Shown: positions 1 through 7,250 of the stretch, in pieces
Layout: the number at the start of each line of letters is the position of its first letter
How positions within the stretch are numbered: position 1 is the stretch's first letter
Source: an uncultured Eubacteriales bacterium
GTDB taxonomy: Bacteria; Bacillota; Clostridia; Oscillospirales; Acutalibacteraceae
Assembly: GCA_948968885.1 (NCBI GenBank)
Contig: CAREUR010000009.1
Location: forward strand, 1-36,007
Direction of reading: 5' to 3'
DNA: 36,007 nt
Notes under the pieces: model-generated
Told to the model about the DNA's origin: nothing
The model's input: the letters and a program-made list of their open reading frames with translations, nothing else
Database searches by the model: none
Translations under genes and position numbers: made by a program

Positions 1-2
1 CG

Positions 3-194
3 ATTGCGGTGGATATGATAGATAAAGAGACTTTGGAGGTTGTTAAGACTTTTCCTAAGATCATGGACGGTGCAAATTGGATTCGGGAGAATACACCGTA
101 CAAGAAGGCTGACTACGCGACGATAAATAAAATTTGCAAGAAGCAGGGGAAAACCGCATATGGCTATAAATGGAGATATGTTAAGGATAGGTAA
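3..194 (+). CDS. C-terminal fragment of a NUMOD/HNH-endonuclease-like protein (partial)
   Basis: The reading frame is already open at the left edge and ends with TAA at 192-194, so only about the last 63 residues are visible. The tail has the pattern of a NUMOD1-type DNA-binding repeat: a hydrophobic beta start (LEVVKTFPKIMDGANWIREN), a predicted helix-turn-helix, then an AYGYKWRYV ending, which is typical of C-termini of phage-type HNH or NUMOD homing endonucleases. It is known that such repeats add DNA-binding specificity to homing nucleases; that this is one is inference, because the catalytic part lies outside the window. It stops 26 bases before gpmI on the same strand. A stand-alone transcription factor with the same fold is the alternative. 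Confidence 0.5.
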   Translation: MAVDMIDKETLEVVKTFPKIMDGANWIRENTPYKKADYATINKICKKQGKTAYGYKWRYVKDR

Positions 195-220
195 CCTGCC
201 TTGATTTGGGAGGTTTTGGT

Positions 221-1741
221 ATGAAGCGCCCGTTACTGCTCATTATAATGGATGGATTTGGAATTACTCGAGACTTTGGCAGAAGTGCGATAACTTGCAA
301 AACGGCGCCACATTTAAACGACCTTTTTAGAAAATATCCTTTTGCTTTGCTAGAAGCTTCTGGTGAGGATGTCGGGTTGCCGGCAGGACAGATGGGAAAT
401 AGCGAAGTTGGACATATTAACATTGGCGCTGGCCGGGTGGTTTTTCAGGATTTAACGAGGATTAACAGCAACATTGAGGATGGAAGTTTTTTTGAAAATA
501 CCGTGTTGAAGCAATCTATGGTGTATGCAAAAAAAAATAATTCGCGATTGCATTTGATGGGGCTTTTATCTGACGGCGGGGCACATAGCCATATTGACCA
601 TTTGTTTGCGCTGCTTAAAATGGCTAAGGGCCTTGGTTTGAGGAACGTTTATGTTCACGCTTTTTTGGACGGAAGGGACGCTTCACCAAAGTCTGGAGCG
701 GGATTTATTAAAAAATGTGAAGCTGAGATGGAGCAAATTGGAGTTGGCAAAATTGGCACGATTATGGGCAGATTTTATGCGATGGATCGTGACAATCGCT
801 GGGGGCGCACGCAAAAAGCCTATGATGCGATTGTGTGTAGGGCTGGTACATTTACAAGAAATCCGATTGCAGCGGTGGAGAATTTTTATGACTCAGGTAT
901 AACAGATGAATTTATTGAGCCGATTATTTGTGATAGGGTTGCTGCGGTGAACGCTGGAGACTTGGTTATATTTTTTAATTTTCGACCGGATAGAGCTTGC
1001 CAGCTTACCAGGGCCTTCATTGATGAGGGCTTTAGTAAGTTTGCAAGGCGAAAAGAGCTTTGTGGTCGGATAAATTTTGTATGTATGACGCGGTACAGCG
1101 ATGAATTTGCTGGCACTAAGATAGCTTTTGAGGACGAGAAGCTTAATAACACCTTGGCAGAAGTTCTCTCAAAAAGTAATTTGACTCAGTTGAGAATTGC
1201 GGAAACAGAAAAATACGCTCACGTGACGTCCTTTTTTAATGGAGGTTCTGAGCGGGTTTATGCCGGCGAAGATAGGATTTTGGTGCCATCGCCGAAAGTG
1301 GAGACTTATGATTTGAAGCCGGACATGAGTGCTTTTGAGATTACTAGAATCGTTAAGGAAAAAATAAAACTGCGGACACATGATGCGATTGTTTTAAACT
1401 TTGCTAATTGCGATATGGTCGGGCATACTGGCAATTTTGAAGCTACTAAGGTTGCGGTTAGAACGGTGGATACTTGTGTTTATGAGCTTGTCAACGAAGT
1501 TTCGGCTGTGGACGGATGCTCGATTATAACTGCTGACCACGGAAATGCAGAGAAAATGCTTGACGAAAATGGATCGCCTTTTACTGCGCATACAACGAAT
1601 CCGGTGCCGTTTTGCGTTGTAGGGCACGAATGCAAACTTAGATCTAAAGGGAAGCTTCCAGATATTGCGCCGACCGTGCTTGATATTTTAAACTTGGCTA
1701 AACCTAAAGAAATGTCGGGAGAAAGCCTTATAGTTAAATGA
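221..1741 (+). CDS. gpmI: 2,3-bisphosphoglycerate-independent phosphoglycerate mutase
   Basis: This enzyme interconverts 3- and 2-phosphoglycerate in glycolysis with two Mn ions, in the cytoplasm. At 506 residues it has the usual family length of about 510. It opens with the alkaline-phosphatase-superfamily motif LLLIIMDGFG, has the GQMGNSEVGH segment holding the catalytic serine, a substrate-binding HSHIDHLFAL and HAFLDGRD stretch, and the C-terminal metal motifs NCDMVGHTG and ITADHGNAE followed by TAHTTNPVP. The ATG at 221 follows GGGAGG at 208-213 with seven bases between; a TTG at 206 in frame is upstream of that site and is rejected. The gene follows the NUMOD-like fragment and faces the minus-strand DUF378 gene. 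Its promoter is not visible and may lie upstream of the window. Confidence 0.97.
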   Translation: MKRPLLLIIMDGFGITRDFGRSAITCKTAPHLNDLFRKYPFALLEASGEDVGLPAGQMGNSEVGHINIGAGRVVFQDLTRINSNIEDGSFFENTVLKQSMVYAKKNNSRLHLMGLLSDGGAHSHIDHLFALLKMAKGLGLRNVYVHAFLDGRDASPKSGAGFIKKCEAEMEQIGVGKIGTIMGRFYAMDRDNRWGRTQKAYDAIVCRAGTFTRNPIAAVENFYDSGITDEFIEPIICDRVAAVNAGDLVIFFNFRPDRACQLTRAFIDEGFSKFARRKELCGRINFVCMTRYSDEFAGTKIAFEDEKLNNTLAEVLSKSNLTQLRIAETEKYAHVTSFFNGGSERVYAGEDRILVPSPKVETYDLKPDMSAFEITRIVKEKIKLRTHDAIVLNFANCDMVGHTGNFEATKVAVRTVDTCVYELVNEVSAVDGCSIITADHGNAEKMLDENGSPFTAHTTNPVPFCVVGHECKLRSKGKLPDIAPTVLDILNLAKPKEMSGESLIVK

Positions 1742-1753
1742 ATTTTTGCAGGG

Positions 1754-1786
1754 CAAAAAAATCTCCCGAGTTTTTGCTCAGGAGAT
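1754..1786 (-). terminator. Rho-independent terminator of the DUF378 gene, between convergent genes
   Basis: The arms 1761-1770 and 1777-1786 form a ten-base-pair stem with one C/A mismatch and a six-base loop. Read on the minus strand the stem is followed by a run of seven T (1754-1760). On the plus strand the stem is followed by an A-rich stretch, so it would serve gpmI poorly if at all. Confidence 0.8.
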
Positions 1787-1826
1787 AAAAAATAAAAGGG
1801 AGCTTTGTCTATAGCCATCTATCGGT

Positions 1827-2039
1827 TCACATCGAATGATGCACAGAATCCTCGCTATCTTTGAACAGCAAAGAAATGCACCAAATTGCGGCAAGCGCCA
1901 CGGCTGTATAGATTATCCGGCTTACGATGTTCAGCTGGCCGCCAAACAGCCATCCGACTATGTCAAACTGAAAAATCCCGATGGAGCCCCAGTTGAGACC
2001 GCCGATGATAACTAAAATCAAGGCTAGTTTGTCTAACAT
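1827..2039 (-). CDS. DUF378 family small membrane protein
   Basis: A 70-residue protein with two hydrophobic segments (about residues 5-24 and 39-58). The first segment holds the family signature IGGLNWGSIGIFQFD, which defines DUF378 (B. subtilis YuzA relatives). Function is unknown for the family; the location is the cytoplasmic membrane. The ATG at 2039 lies downstream of AAGGGGTG; the GTG at 2048 is part of that ribosome binding site and is not used as the start. It stands alone between convergent gpmI and the divergent NSS transporter, with its own terminator. No sigma-A promoter is obvious upstream; a sigma-G-like one is listed separately. Confidence 0.85.
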   Translation of the reverse strand: MLDKLALILVIIGGLNWGSIGIFQFDIVGWLFGGQLNIVSRIIYTAVALAAIWCISLLFKDSEDSVHHSM

Positions 2040-2079
2040 AATTCTCACCCCTTCTTTTTTTACGGTATAACCGCATAAA

Positions 2080-2108
2080 TAGTATCGACCGTTTCGCTGC
2101 TTTTATGC
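2080..2108 (-). promoter_or_regulatory. Possible forespore (sigma-G-like) promoter of the DUF378 gene
   Basis: On the minus strand GCATA (2104-2108) is followed after 17 bases by GATACTA (2080-2086). This resembles the Bacillus sigma-G pattern GHATR / CATnnTA, differing in the first base of the -10. The distance to the ATG at 2039 is about 40 bases. It is a pattern match only; sigma-G specificity in this organism is inferred. Confidence 0.3.
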
Positions 2109-2193
2109 ACCGTCCTTTACAATATTTTTTGAAGTACAAATTATAATTAAGTGGATTATTTTACCGTATTTTGCAAAATTTTGTTTATAGCTA

Positions 2194-2222
2194 TTGAATA
2201 ATCGGATTTTTTGATTTATAAT
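2194..2222 (+). promoter_or_regulatory. Sigma-A promoter of the NSS transporter gene
   Basis: TTGAAT at 2194-2199 and TATAAT at 2217-2222 are separated by 17 bases. Transcription would start near 2229, leaving a leader of only about 15 bases before the ATG at 2244, which is just enough for the GGGGTGG ribosome binding site. Confidence 0.75.
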
Positions 2223-2243
2223 GTAAAAACGGGGTGGTTAATT

Positions 2244-3599
2244 ATGCCAAATTCAGGAAATCAGGTAAATGACAGCACATTAAATGCAAAGAGAGACACA
2301 TTTCGAACAAAATTCGGGTTCATTTGGGCGTGCGTCGGATCAGCAGTAGGAATCGGAACAGTTTGGATGTTTCCGTACCGATTGGGGCAGTATGGCGGCG
2401 CGGTGTTCTTGATCGAATATATTATATTCACGGTGCTTTTAGGAATACCGGGAGTTATCGGTGAGATAGCGTTTGGACGCGCGATGAAGTCCGGCCCCAT
2501 AGGCGCATTTGCAGGGGCTACTCAAAAAAAGTTTAACCGATCATTTGGCAAGTTCCTAGGTGTGATCCCTGTTTTGGGCGCTTTATGTATTGCGATTGGC
2601 TATTCTGTGGTGGTCGGATGGATAATACGCTTTTTGGTCTCGAGTATTTCTGGAGAATTGCTACAACAAAAGGATACTTTAGCATTGTTTACAAATATTT
2701 CCGGAAACTTTGGCAACGTGGTTAGCCATCTGGCGGGATTTTTAATAGTTTTTTTGATAATGATATTCGGGGTTTCAAATGGGATAGAAAAGCTGAACAA
2801 AGTCCTGATGCCGCTGTTCTTCATATTGTTTGTAATCCTAGCGATAAAGGCAGCGCTTTTGCCAGGATCGTTTCGAGGCTACGACTATCTGTTCAATTTC
2901 GATTTTGCACAATTCCTTGAGATGCAAAACTGGATTTATGCGCTGGGACAGGCATTTTTTTCGCTATCGCTAGCGGGTTCCGGAACGCTGATATATGGCA
3001 GCTATTTGAGGGACGACGAAGACATAATTTATTGTGCTAAAAATGTGGTGCTGTTTGACGTTCTGGCGGGAATTATAGCTGCATTGGCAATTATTCCTGC
3101 GATGTTTTCCTTTGGCTTAGAATCACAAGCGGGACCATCATTATTGTTTGTTGCGATGCCGCAAGTCTTTGCTGGAATGCCTTTTGGGCGTTTTTTTGAA
3201 ATCATTTTTTTCACAGCGATACTCTTCGCAGCCGTAACGTCGATCATAAACCTCTTTGAAGTGCCGATAGAAGGCCTGCAGACCAACTTTAACTTGCCAA
3301 GAAACTTAGCAGTGACCATAGTTATAGTCACATCCGCGGCGATAAGCCTGTTCATAGAAAACGGCGAAACAGTGGGCAAATGGATGGATATGGTGTCCAT
3401 TTACGCCATTCCGCTCGGAACATTGCTAGCAGGAGTGATGTTTTTCTGGGTTTGTGGCTCAGACTTTGCACTAGAGCAGATAAACAAAGGCGCCAAAAGA
3501 AAAATCAATGGGAACTGGTTTATTCCGCTAGCGAAATATGTTTTTATTATCGGAACGCTGATTATTTTTGCCTGCGGGATCTTTTTAAATATAAGTTGA
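2244..3599 (+). CDS. Neurotransmitter:sodium symporter (NSS/SNF) family transporter
   Basis: A 451-residue integral membrane protein of the NSS family (LeuT, TnaT, MhsT relatives), which imports amino acids with sodium. The first transmembrane segment carries the family signature: FGFIWACVGSAVGIGTVWMF, then PYRLGQYGGAVFL, containing the unwound, substrate- and sodium-binding glycines and the W-FPY motif. Roughly eleven further hydrophobic segments follow, ending near residue 450 (KYVFIIGTLIIFACGIFLNI). The length is at the short end for the family. The ATG at 2244 follows GGGGTGG; an in-frame TTG at 2211 overlaps the -10 box and is rejected. The substrate cannot be read from the sequence; small hydrophobic or aromatic amino acids are usual for bacterial members. 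Confidence 0.93.
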   Translation: MPNSGNQVNDSTLNAKRDTFRTKFGFIWACVGSAVGIGTVWMFPYRLGQYGGAVFLIEYIIFTVLLGIPGVIGEIAFGRAMKSGPIGAFAGATQKKFNRSFGKFLGVIPVLGALCIAIGYSVVVGWIIRFLVSSISGELLQQKDTLALFTNISGNFGNVVSHLAGFLIVFLIMIFGVSNGIEKLNKVLMPLFFILFVILAIKAALLPGSFRGYDYLFNFDFAQFLEMQNWIYALGQAFFSLSLAGSGTLIYGSYLRDDEDIIYCAKNVVLFDVLAGIIAALAIIPAMFSFGLESQAGPSLLFVAMPQVFAGMPFGRFFEIIFFTAILFAAVTSIINLFEVPIEGLQTNFNLPRNLAVTIVIVTSAAISLFIENGETVGKWMDMVSIYAIPLGTLLAGVMFFWVCGSDFALEQINKGAKRKINGNWFIPLAKYVFIIGTLIIFACGIFLNIS

Positions 3600-3641
3600 A
3601 GTTAAACTATAGATGAAGGGAGTGGAGAGAGTAATGCTAAT

Positions 3642-4011
3642 ATGACTAAGCCCAATTTTTCTGTGCAACGACATCGAAAAAACGTCCGGTTTTTATGTTA
3701 ATAAATTGGAGTTTAAGGCTGTGAGCTATCTAAATTCATCGGAGCCGCACATCTGCTTATATAAGGACTCTGTCGAAATAATTCTTATAAAGGCGTTGGC
3801 AGAAACTTACAAGCCAAATCATGTGCTGTATGGATACGGTTTTGACGTGTATTTTTATACAGAGAATCAAGAAAAGTTAGAGCAAGAATTTAAAGGCAAC
3901 GGAGTAAAATTTGTTAAACCGCTGTGTACCACAGACTATAACAACAAAGAATTTGTAATAGAAGATTGCGACGGCCGGTACATTGCATTTGGCTGCAAGC
4001 TTAACAATTAA
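3642..4011 (+). pseudogene. VOC (glyoxalase/bleomycin-resistance-like) protein gene with a +1 frameshift
   Basis: Translation from the ATG at 3642 (downstream of a GGAGAG site) gives MTKPNFSV and then leaves the frame, ending at a TAA within 40 bases. Omitting one base, the C at 3666, continues it as NDIEKTSGFYVNKLEFKAV and then joins the long open frame beginning at 3706. The joined product is about 122 residues and reads as a complete VOC module: PNFSV-NDIEKTSGFY matches the usual beta1-helix start, and YGFDVYFYTENQEKLEQEF, KFVKPL and EFVIEDCDGRYIAFG match the second half. So the gene is full length but broken by one inserted base, or the base is a sequencing error. VOC proteins of this type often bind metals or detoxify small electrophiles or drugs; the substrate is unknown. 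Confidence 0.75.
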
Positions 4012-4050
4012 AGTAATTTTTGAATAGAAGGACAATCTTATAAAATAAAA

Positions 4051-4085
4051 AAAAGAGATAGCTAATTTTAAGCTATCTCTTTTTA
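4051..4085. terminator. Bidirectional terminator between the VOC gene and the Nudix gene
   Basis: A perfect ten-base stem (4054-4063 with 4071-4080) with a seven-base loop is flanked by A on the left and T on the right, so it gives a U-tract in both directions. It sits between two convergent genes. Confidence 0.9.
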
Positions 4086-4107
4086 GCAAAAAATAGGTAT
4101 TTTAATG

Positions 4108-4839
4108 CTATCTGTTATTAACAATTTTATTTTTTTCGAGCCATTTTACAGCTTCTTCAAAAATTTTCAGATCATTTCGATGATTCAAGCACTTGTATAT
4201 ATCATCTTTTTTTAGCCATTTGTACTTCTCTATCTCGCTGTTTTGGGCGGTAACTTTTTTGCTATTAGCTTTTGCAACAAAAATCACAACTTTTTTCTTT
4301 ACCTGGCCAAAAAGCCGATACACACTGGTTTTTCGAAAGCCATCCAAAATAGTAACGTCCAGATTTGTTTCTTCTTTAACCTCGCGTATTGCGGTCTGCT
4401 CTTCGGTTTCGCCAATTTCTATATGTCCCTTTGGAAAGCCCCAATATCTGCCGTTGGTGTTTTTTACGACCAAAAAATAGCGTTCATCCGATAAATCGTT
4501 AAAAATGACGGCGCCGCAGGACTTTTCGTAAAGACAAGTTAATCGATACGGGAACTGATTTTTGATTCTAGAAAGGCGACTTCGAATCTCGGGTGAATAA
4601 TAAATAGCACCTTTGGGAGCCAAAATCAATTTTTCGCAATGTTCGCCCTTGTTGGCAATAGCTATCACCGTGCCGATGGTCGATTTTTGTACGGGTTTGT
4701 TCGAGATAAAATATACTTTTTTGTTAAAGAAGCTCGGCAGAGGATCTACAATATGCGCCGCATATAGCGGGGCACAATATTTTGCACTGGAGCCGTAAGC
4801 AGATCCGTCAATCACCACCTCAAAAATTTTTCCAAGCAT
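4108..4839 (-). CDS. Nudix hydrolase fused to a degenerate pyrophosphatase-like N-terminal domain
   Basis: This 243-residue protein has two parts. Residues 106-243 are a Nudix domain of the Ap4A-hydrolase/MutT type: SCGAVIF start, RYWGFPKGH, and the Nudix box G138-x5-E144-x7-R152-E153-V-x-E156-E157, with Asn159 at the usual Gly. It should hydrolyse a nucleoside diphosphate-linked substrate in the cytoplasm. Residues 1-100 (MLGKIFEVVIDGSAYGSS ... GTVIAIANKGE ... LILAPKG) resemble the small clostridial proteins annotated as inorganic pyrophosphatase (MLGK..V.IDRPLGSYHP ... GKVIAI ... APEG), but the RPLGSYHP and YYPVNYGY segments are degenerate. The ATG at 4839 follows GAGGAG at a long spacing of about 12; a TTG at 4896 lies in the promoter. 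The exact Nudix substrate is not readable. Confidence 0.85.
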   Translation of the reverse strand: MLGKIFEVVIDGSAYGSSAKYCAPLYAAHIVDPLPSFFNKKVYFISNKPVQKSTIGTVIAIANKGEHCEKLILAPKGAIYYSPEIRSRLSRIKNQFPYRLTCLYEKSCGAVIFNDLSDERYFLVVKNTNGRYWGFPKGHIEIGETEEQTAIREVKEETNLDVTILDGFRKTSVYRLFGQVKKKVVIFVAKANSKKVTAQNSEIEKYKWLKKDDIYKCLNHRNDLKIFEEAVKWLEKNKIVNNR

Positions 4840-4867
4840 TGTGGAATCACACTCCTCTATTATGTAT

Positions 4868-4896
4868 ATTTTACATGTCAAAACAGATAAATTCAA
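4868..4896 (-). promoter_or_regulatory. Sigma-A promoter of the Nudix gene
   Basis: On the minus strand TTGAAT (4891-4896) and TAAAAT (4868-4873) are separated by 17 bases, about 30 bases upstream of the ATG at 4839. This argues against any start further upstream. Confidence 0.6.
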
Positions 4897-5140
4897 GTTA
4901 AAATTGGCGTTAAAGATTCAAAAAAATCAATAAAATTGAAGGGTAAAAAAGTTTGATGGCACATAGACAAAATTTATAATCGATATTTGTCAAAATTGAG
5001 GAGAGCTTTTTGACGGTTAAATAAAAAACTTGTGAAAATTTTAAAAGTGGATTTTTGCTTTAAAAGGAAAAAGTAAAAAAATAATTACCGTTTTTTGAAG
5101 TTTAATTTTAAAAGAAGAAAAATAAAATTTGAAAGTTTGG
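4897..5140. other. AT-rich intergenic stretch upstream of rubrerythrin
   Basis: No gene is visible here. The stretch is very A- and T-rich, has no long open frame with a ribosome binding site, and no terminator-like hairpin. It contains one promoter-like pair on the plus strand (TTGATG 4953-4958, 16 bases, TATAAT 4975-4980), followed by GAGGAG near 4999 and a start-like TTG that opens only a four-codon frame. It may be a second, distal promoter for the rubrerythrin gene or a remnant. Confidence 0.4.
4953..4980 (+). promoter_or_regulatory. Possible distal sigma-A promoter
   Basis: TTGATG at 4953-4958 and a perfect TATAAT at 4975-4980 are spaced by 16 bases. No gene starts close downstream, so the transcript would run about 240 bases to the rubrerythrin gene or encode a small RNA. 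Confidence 0.4.
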
Positions 5141-5169
5141 TTGTAATTTTGAAGGCAGCGCAGTATAAT
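5141..5169 (+). promoter_or_regulatory. Sigma-A promoter of the rubrerythrin gene
   Basis: TTGTAA at 5141-5146 and TATAAT at 5164-5169 are separated by 17 bases, with a leader of about 45 bases. No clear PerR-type operator was recognised around it. Confidence 0.7.
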
Positions 5170-5220
5170 TAATATAGTCCTTACAATAAATGCTTTAATT
5201 TTTTTAGGAGGGTTTTTATC

Positions 5221-5760
5221 ATGGATTTTAAAGGAAGCCGTACAGAAGCCAATTTGTTGGCTGCTTTTGCTGGAGAATCTCAGGCAAGAAATAAGTATAC
5301 CTATTATGCCTCTGCTGCAAGAAAAGAGGGATATCAGCAGATTGCGGATATTTTTGAAGAAACGGCGGATAACGAGAAAGAACATGCAAAATTATGGTTC
5401 AAATATTTACATAATGGGGAAGTTCCAAAGACGGCAGAAAATTTAAAAGATGCCGCAGCCGGTGAAAACTACGAATGGACCGATATGTATAAAAAATTTG
5501 CCGAAGTTGCCGACGAAGAAGGCTTTACCGAGATTGCAGAGGCTATGCGGCAGGTTGCAAAGATTGAAAAAGGCCACGAAGAAAGATATAATGCTTTGCT
5601 AAAGAATGTGCATAATAAAAAAGTCTTTGAAAAAGACGAAGTGGTAGTGTGGATTTGCAGAAATTGCGGGCATGTGCACGTGGGTAAATCTGCGCCAGAA
5701 GAGTGCCCAACATGCAAGCATCCACAAGCCTATTTTGAGATAAAAGCCGAAAATTATTGA
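5221..5760 (+). CDS. rbr: Rubrerythrin
   Basis: A 179-residue non-haem iron protein that reduces hydrogen peroxide in anaerobes, using electrons from NADH through rubredoxin or a flavoprotein. The N-terminal four-helix ferritin-like domain carries the diiron ligands in LLAAFAGESQARNKY (Glu19), EETADNEKEHAK and KIEKGHEERY. The C-terminal rubredoxin-like domain has two C-x2-C knuckles, WICRNCG and EECPTCKHPQAYF, which bind a single Fe. The order is that of classical rubrerythrin rather than reverse rubrerythrin. The ATG at 5221 follows AGGAGG at ideal spacing. It is a single-gene unit with its own promoter and terminator and marks the host as an anaerobe that meets oxygen stress. Confidence 0.97.
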   Translation: MDFKGSRTEANLLAAFAGESQARNKYTYYASAARKEGYQQIADIFEETADNEKEHAKLWFKYLHNGEVPKTAENLKDAAAGENYEWTDMYKKFAEVADEEGFTEIAEAMRQVAKIEKGHEERYNALLKNVHNKKVFEKDEVVVWICRNCGHVHVGKSAPEECPTCKHPQAYFEIKAENY

Positions 5761-5792
5761 TTTTATATTTTAGCTTATTTAAGCCAAAATGC

Positions 5793-5826
5793 AAAGGAGT
5801 CCTAAAGTTTGGGGGCTCTTTTTTTG
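5793..5826 (+). terminator. Rho-independent terminator of the rubrerythrin gene
   Basis: The arms 5793-5802 and 5813-5822 pair over ten bases with two G-T wobbles, followed by a T tract to 5826. Confidence 0.85.
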
Positions 5827-5967
5827 TACACTAATTTTTGAGTAAATTTTAATTCACATCTGCCTTTAACTGGTAATAATTTTCGCTTTTTGGATGTTTG
5901 TCATAGATCGATTTTTGCGAGAATAAGTATTAATAAAAATCTCAAAAAGTTTGAAGGGTGAAGCAAA

Positions 5968-7152
5968 GTGTGCATTGATATCACAAAGAAGTACGCCAGA
6001 GTCGCGATCAGCTTGATTATTATATTTTCGATTGTGTTTATTTCTGTTCTTAAAGGAAGTGTTTGTGCGAACGAATCGGTGAATGCTGCGAATATAGAAA
6101 TTTTGGCCCCGGCGGCGGTCTTGATGGAGCCTAAGACTGGGAGAGTGCTTTTTGAAAAAAATTCGCACGAGGTGCGCTGCTGCGCGTCTATAACCAAGGT
6201 CATGACGATGATTTTGGTGATGGAGGCTTTGGACAGCGGAAAGATAAGCCTGCAGGACACAGTGTCTACGAGCGAGCATGCGGCATCCATGGGCGGCTCG
6301 GATATTTGGCTAAAGCCGGGGGAAACCATGACGGTGGATGAGCTCATAAAAGCCGTTATGGTGGCCTCTGCAAACGACGCGGCTGTGGCTTTAGCAGAAC
6401 ACGTCTGCGGTTCGGAGGACTTGTTTGTTTCGGAAATGAACCGCAAAGCCAAGGAGCTCTCTATGGACGAGACGGTGTTTAAAAATTGCAACGGGCTGGA
6501 TGAAGAGGGCCACGTGACGAGTGCGTACGATGTTGCCTTGATGTCGAGGGAACTCATCAAACACAAAAAAATATTCGACTACACCTCAATCTGGATGGAC
6601 TATTTGAGGGACGGCAAGACGCAGTTGGTGAATACGAATAAGCTTTTGAAGAGCTATAAGGGCATCACAGGGCTAAAAACCGGCACAACGTCGCAGGCCG
6701 GAAGCTGCATCACCGCAACGGCAACAAGAGAAAACCTAACGTTAAACGCGGTAGTGCTGGGAGGGGTCAACGGCAAGGAGCGCTTCAAAGACGCCGCAGC
6801 GCTGATGGACTTTGGGTTTGCAAATTATAATATGCTAAAACCGGTTGTGGACGAGAGCATCTTTGTGCCGGTTCGGGTAATTGATGGGATGCAGCCAAGC
6901 GTGGCGGTCGAAGCGGACATTGCAAACGAAGTACTGGTGCCAAAGGGCAAAGAGCACAGCATAGACAGCAGCATGGAGATAGCTGATGAAACCTCGGCAC
7001 CCGTGCAGAAAGGGCAAAGTTTGGGTCGGCTCATTTATAAGCTGGGAGACGAAATCGTCGCAGAGTACGATATCGTGGCGGCAGAAGGCGTAGAAAAAAT
7101 AAATTTTGGCGCGGTTTTTAAAATTTTGCTAATGGATTTTTTAAGAATTTAA
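5968..7152 (+). CDS. D-alanyl-D-alanine carboxypeptidase (DacF/PBP5 type)
   Basis: A 394-residue exported serine peptidase that trims the terminal D-Ala from peptidoglycan stem peptides. An N-terminal signal segment (residues 11-30) ends in SVCA, a plausible cleavage site after Ala34. The S11 peptidase domain has all three penicillin-binding motifs: S74-I-T-K77, S134-A-N136 and K237-T-G239. A beta-rich C-terminal domain follows from about residue 280, and the last residues (FKILLMDFLRI) form a hydrophobic helix that could hold it to the membrane. The start is a GTG at 5968 behind GAAGGGTGAAG; no better start is seen. I found no convincing sigma-A promoter in the 140 bases upstream; homologous dacF and dacB genes are sporulation-controlled in Bacillus, so a sporulation sigma factor is possible. 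Confidence 0.93.
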   Translation: MCIDITKKYARVAISLIIIFSIVFISVLKGSVCANESVNAANIEILAPAAVLMEPKTGRVLFEKNSHEVRCCASITKVMTMILVMEALDSGKISLQDTVSTSEHAASMGGSDIWLKPGETMTVDELIKAVMVASANDAAVALAEHVCGSEDLFVSEMNRKAKELSMDETVFKNCNGLDEEGHVTSAYDVALMSRELIKHKKIFDYTSIWMDYLRDGKTQLVNTNKLLKSYKGITGLKTGTTSQAGSCITATATRENLTLNAVVLGGVNGKERFKDAAALMDFGFANYNMLKPVVDESIFVPVRVIDGMQPSVAVEADIANEVLVPKGKEHSIDSSMEIADETSAPVQKGQSLGRLIYKLGDEIVAEYDIVAAEGVEKINFGAVFKILLMDFLRI

Positions 7153-7167
7153 ATTGCAGCAAAACCA

Positions 7168-7196
7168 TTGCAAAAAGCGCGCCCATGCGTTAAAAT
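7168..7196 (+). promoter_or_regulatory. Sigma-A promoter of pgi
   Basis: TTGCAA at 7168-7173 and TAAAAT at 7191-7196 are 17 bases apart, starting 16 bases after the stop codon of the carboxypeptidase gene. Confidence 0.75.
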
Positions 7197-7250
7197 GAAC
7201 CTAATATTCGTTTGAATGTTAGAAAAAATGCAAGCAAGGAGCGCGAAGCC

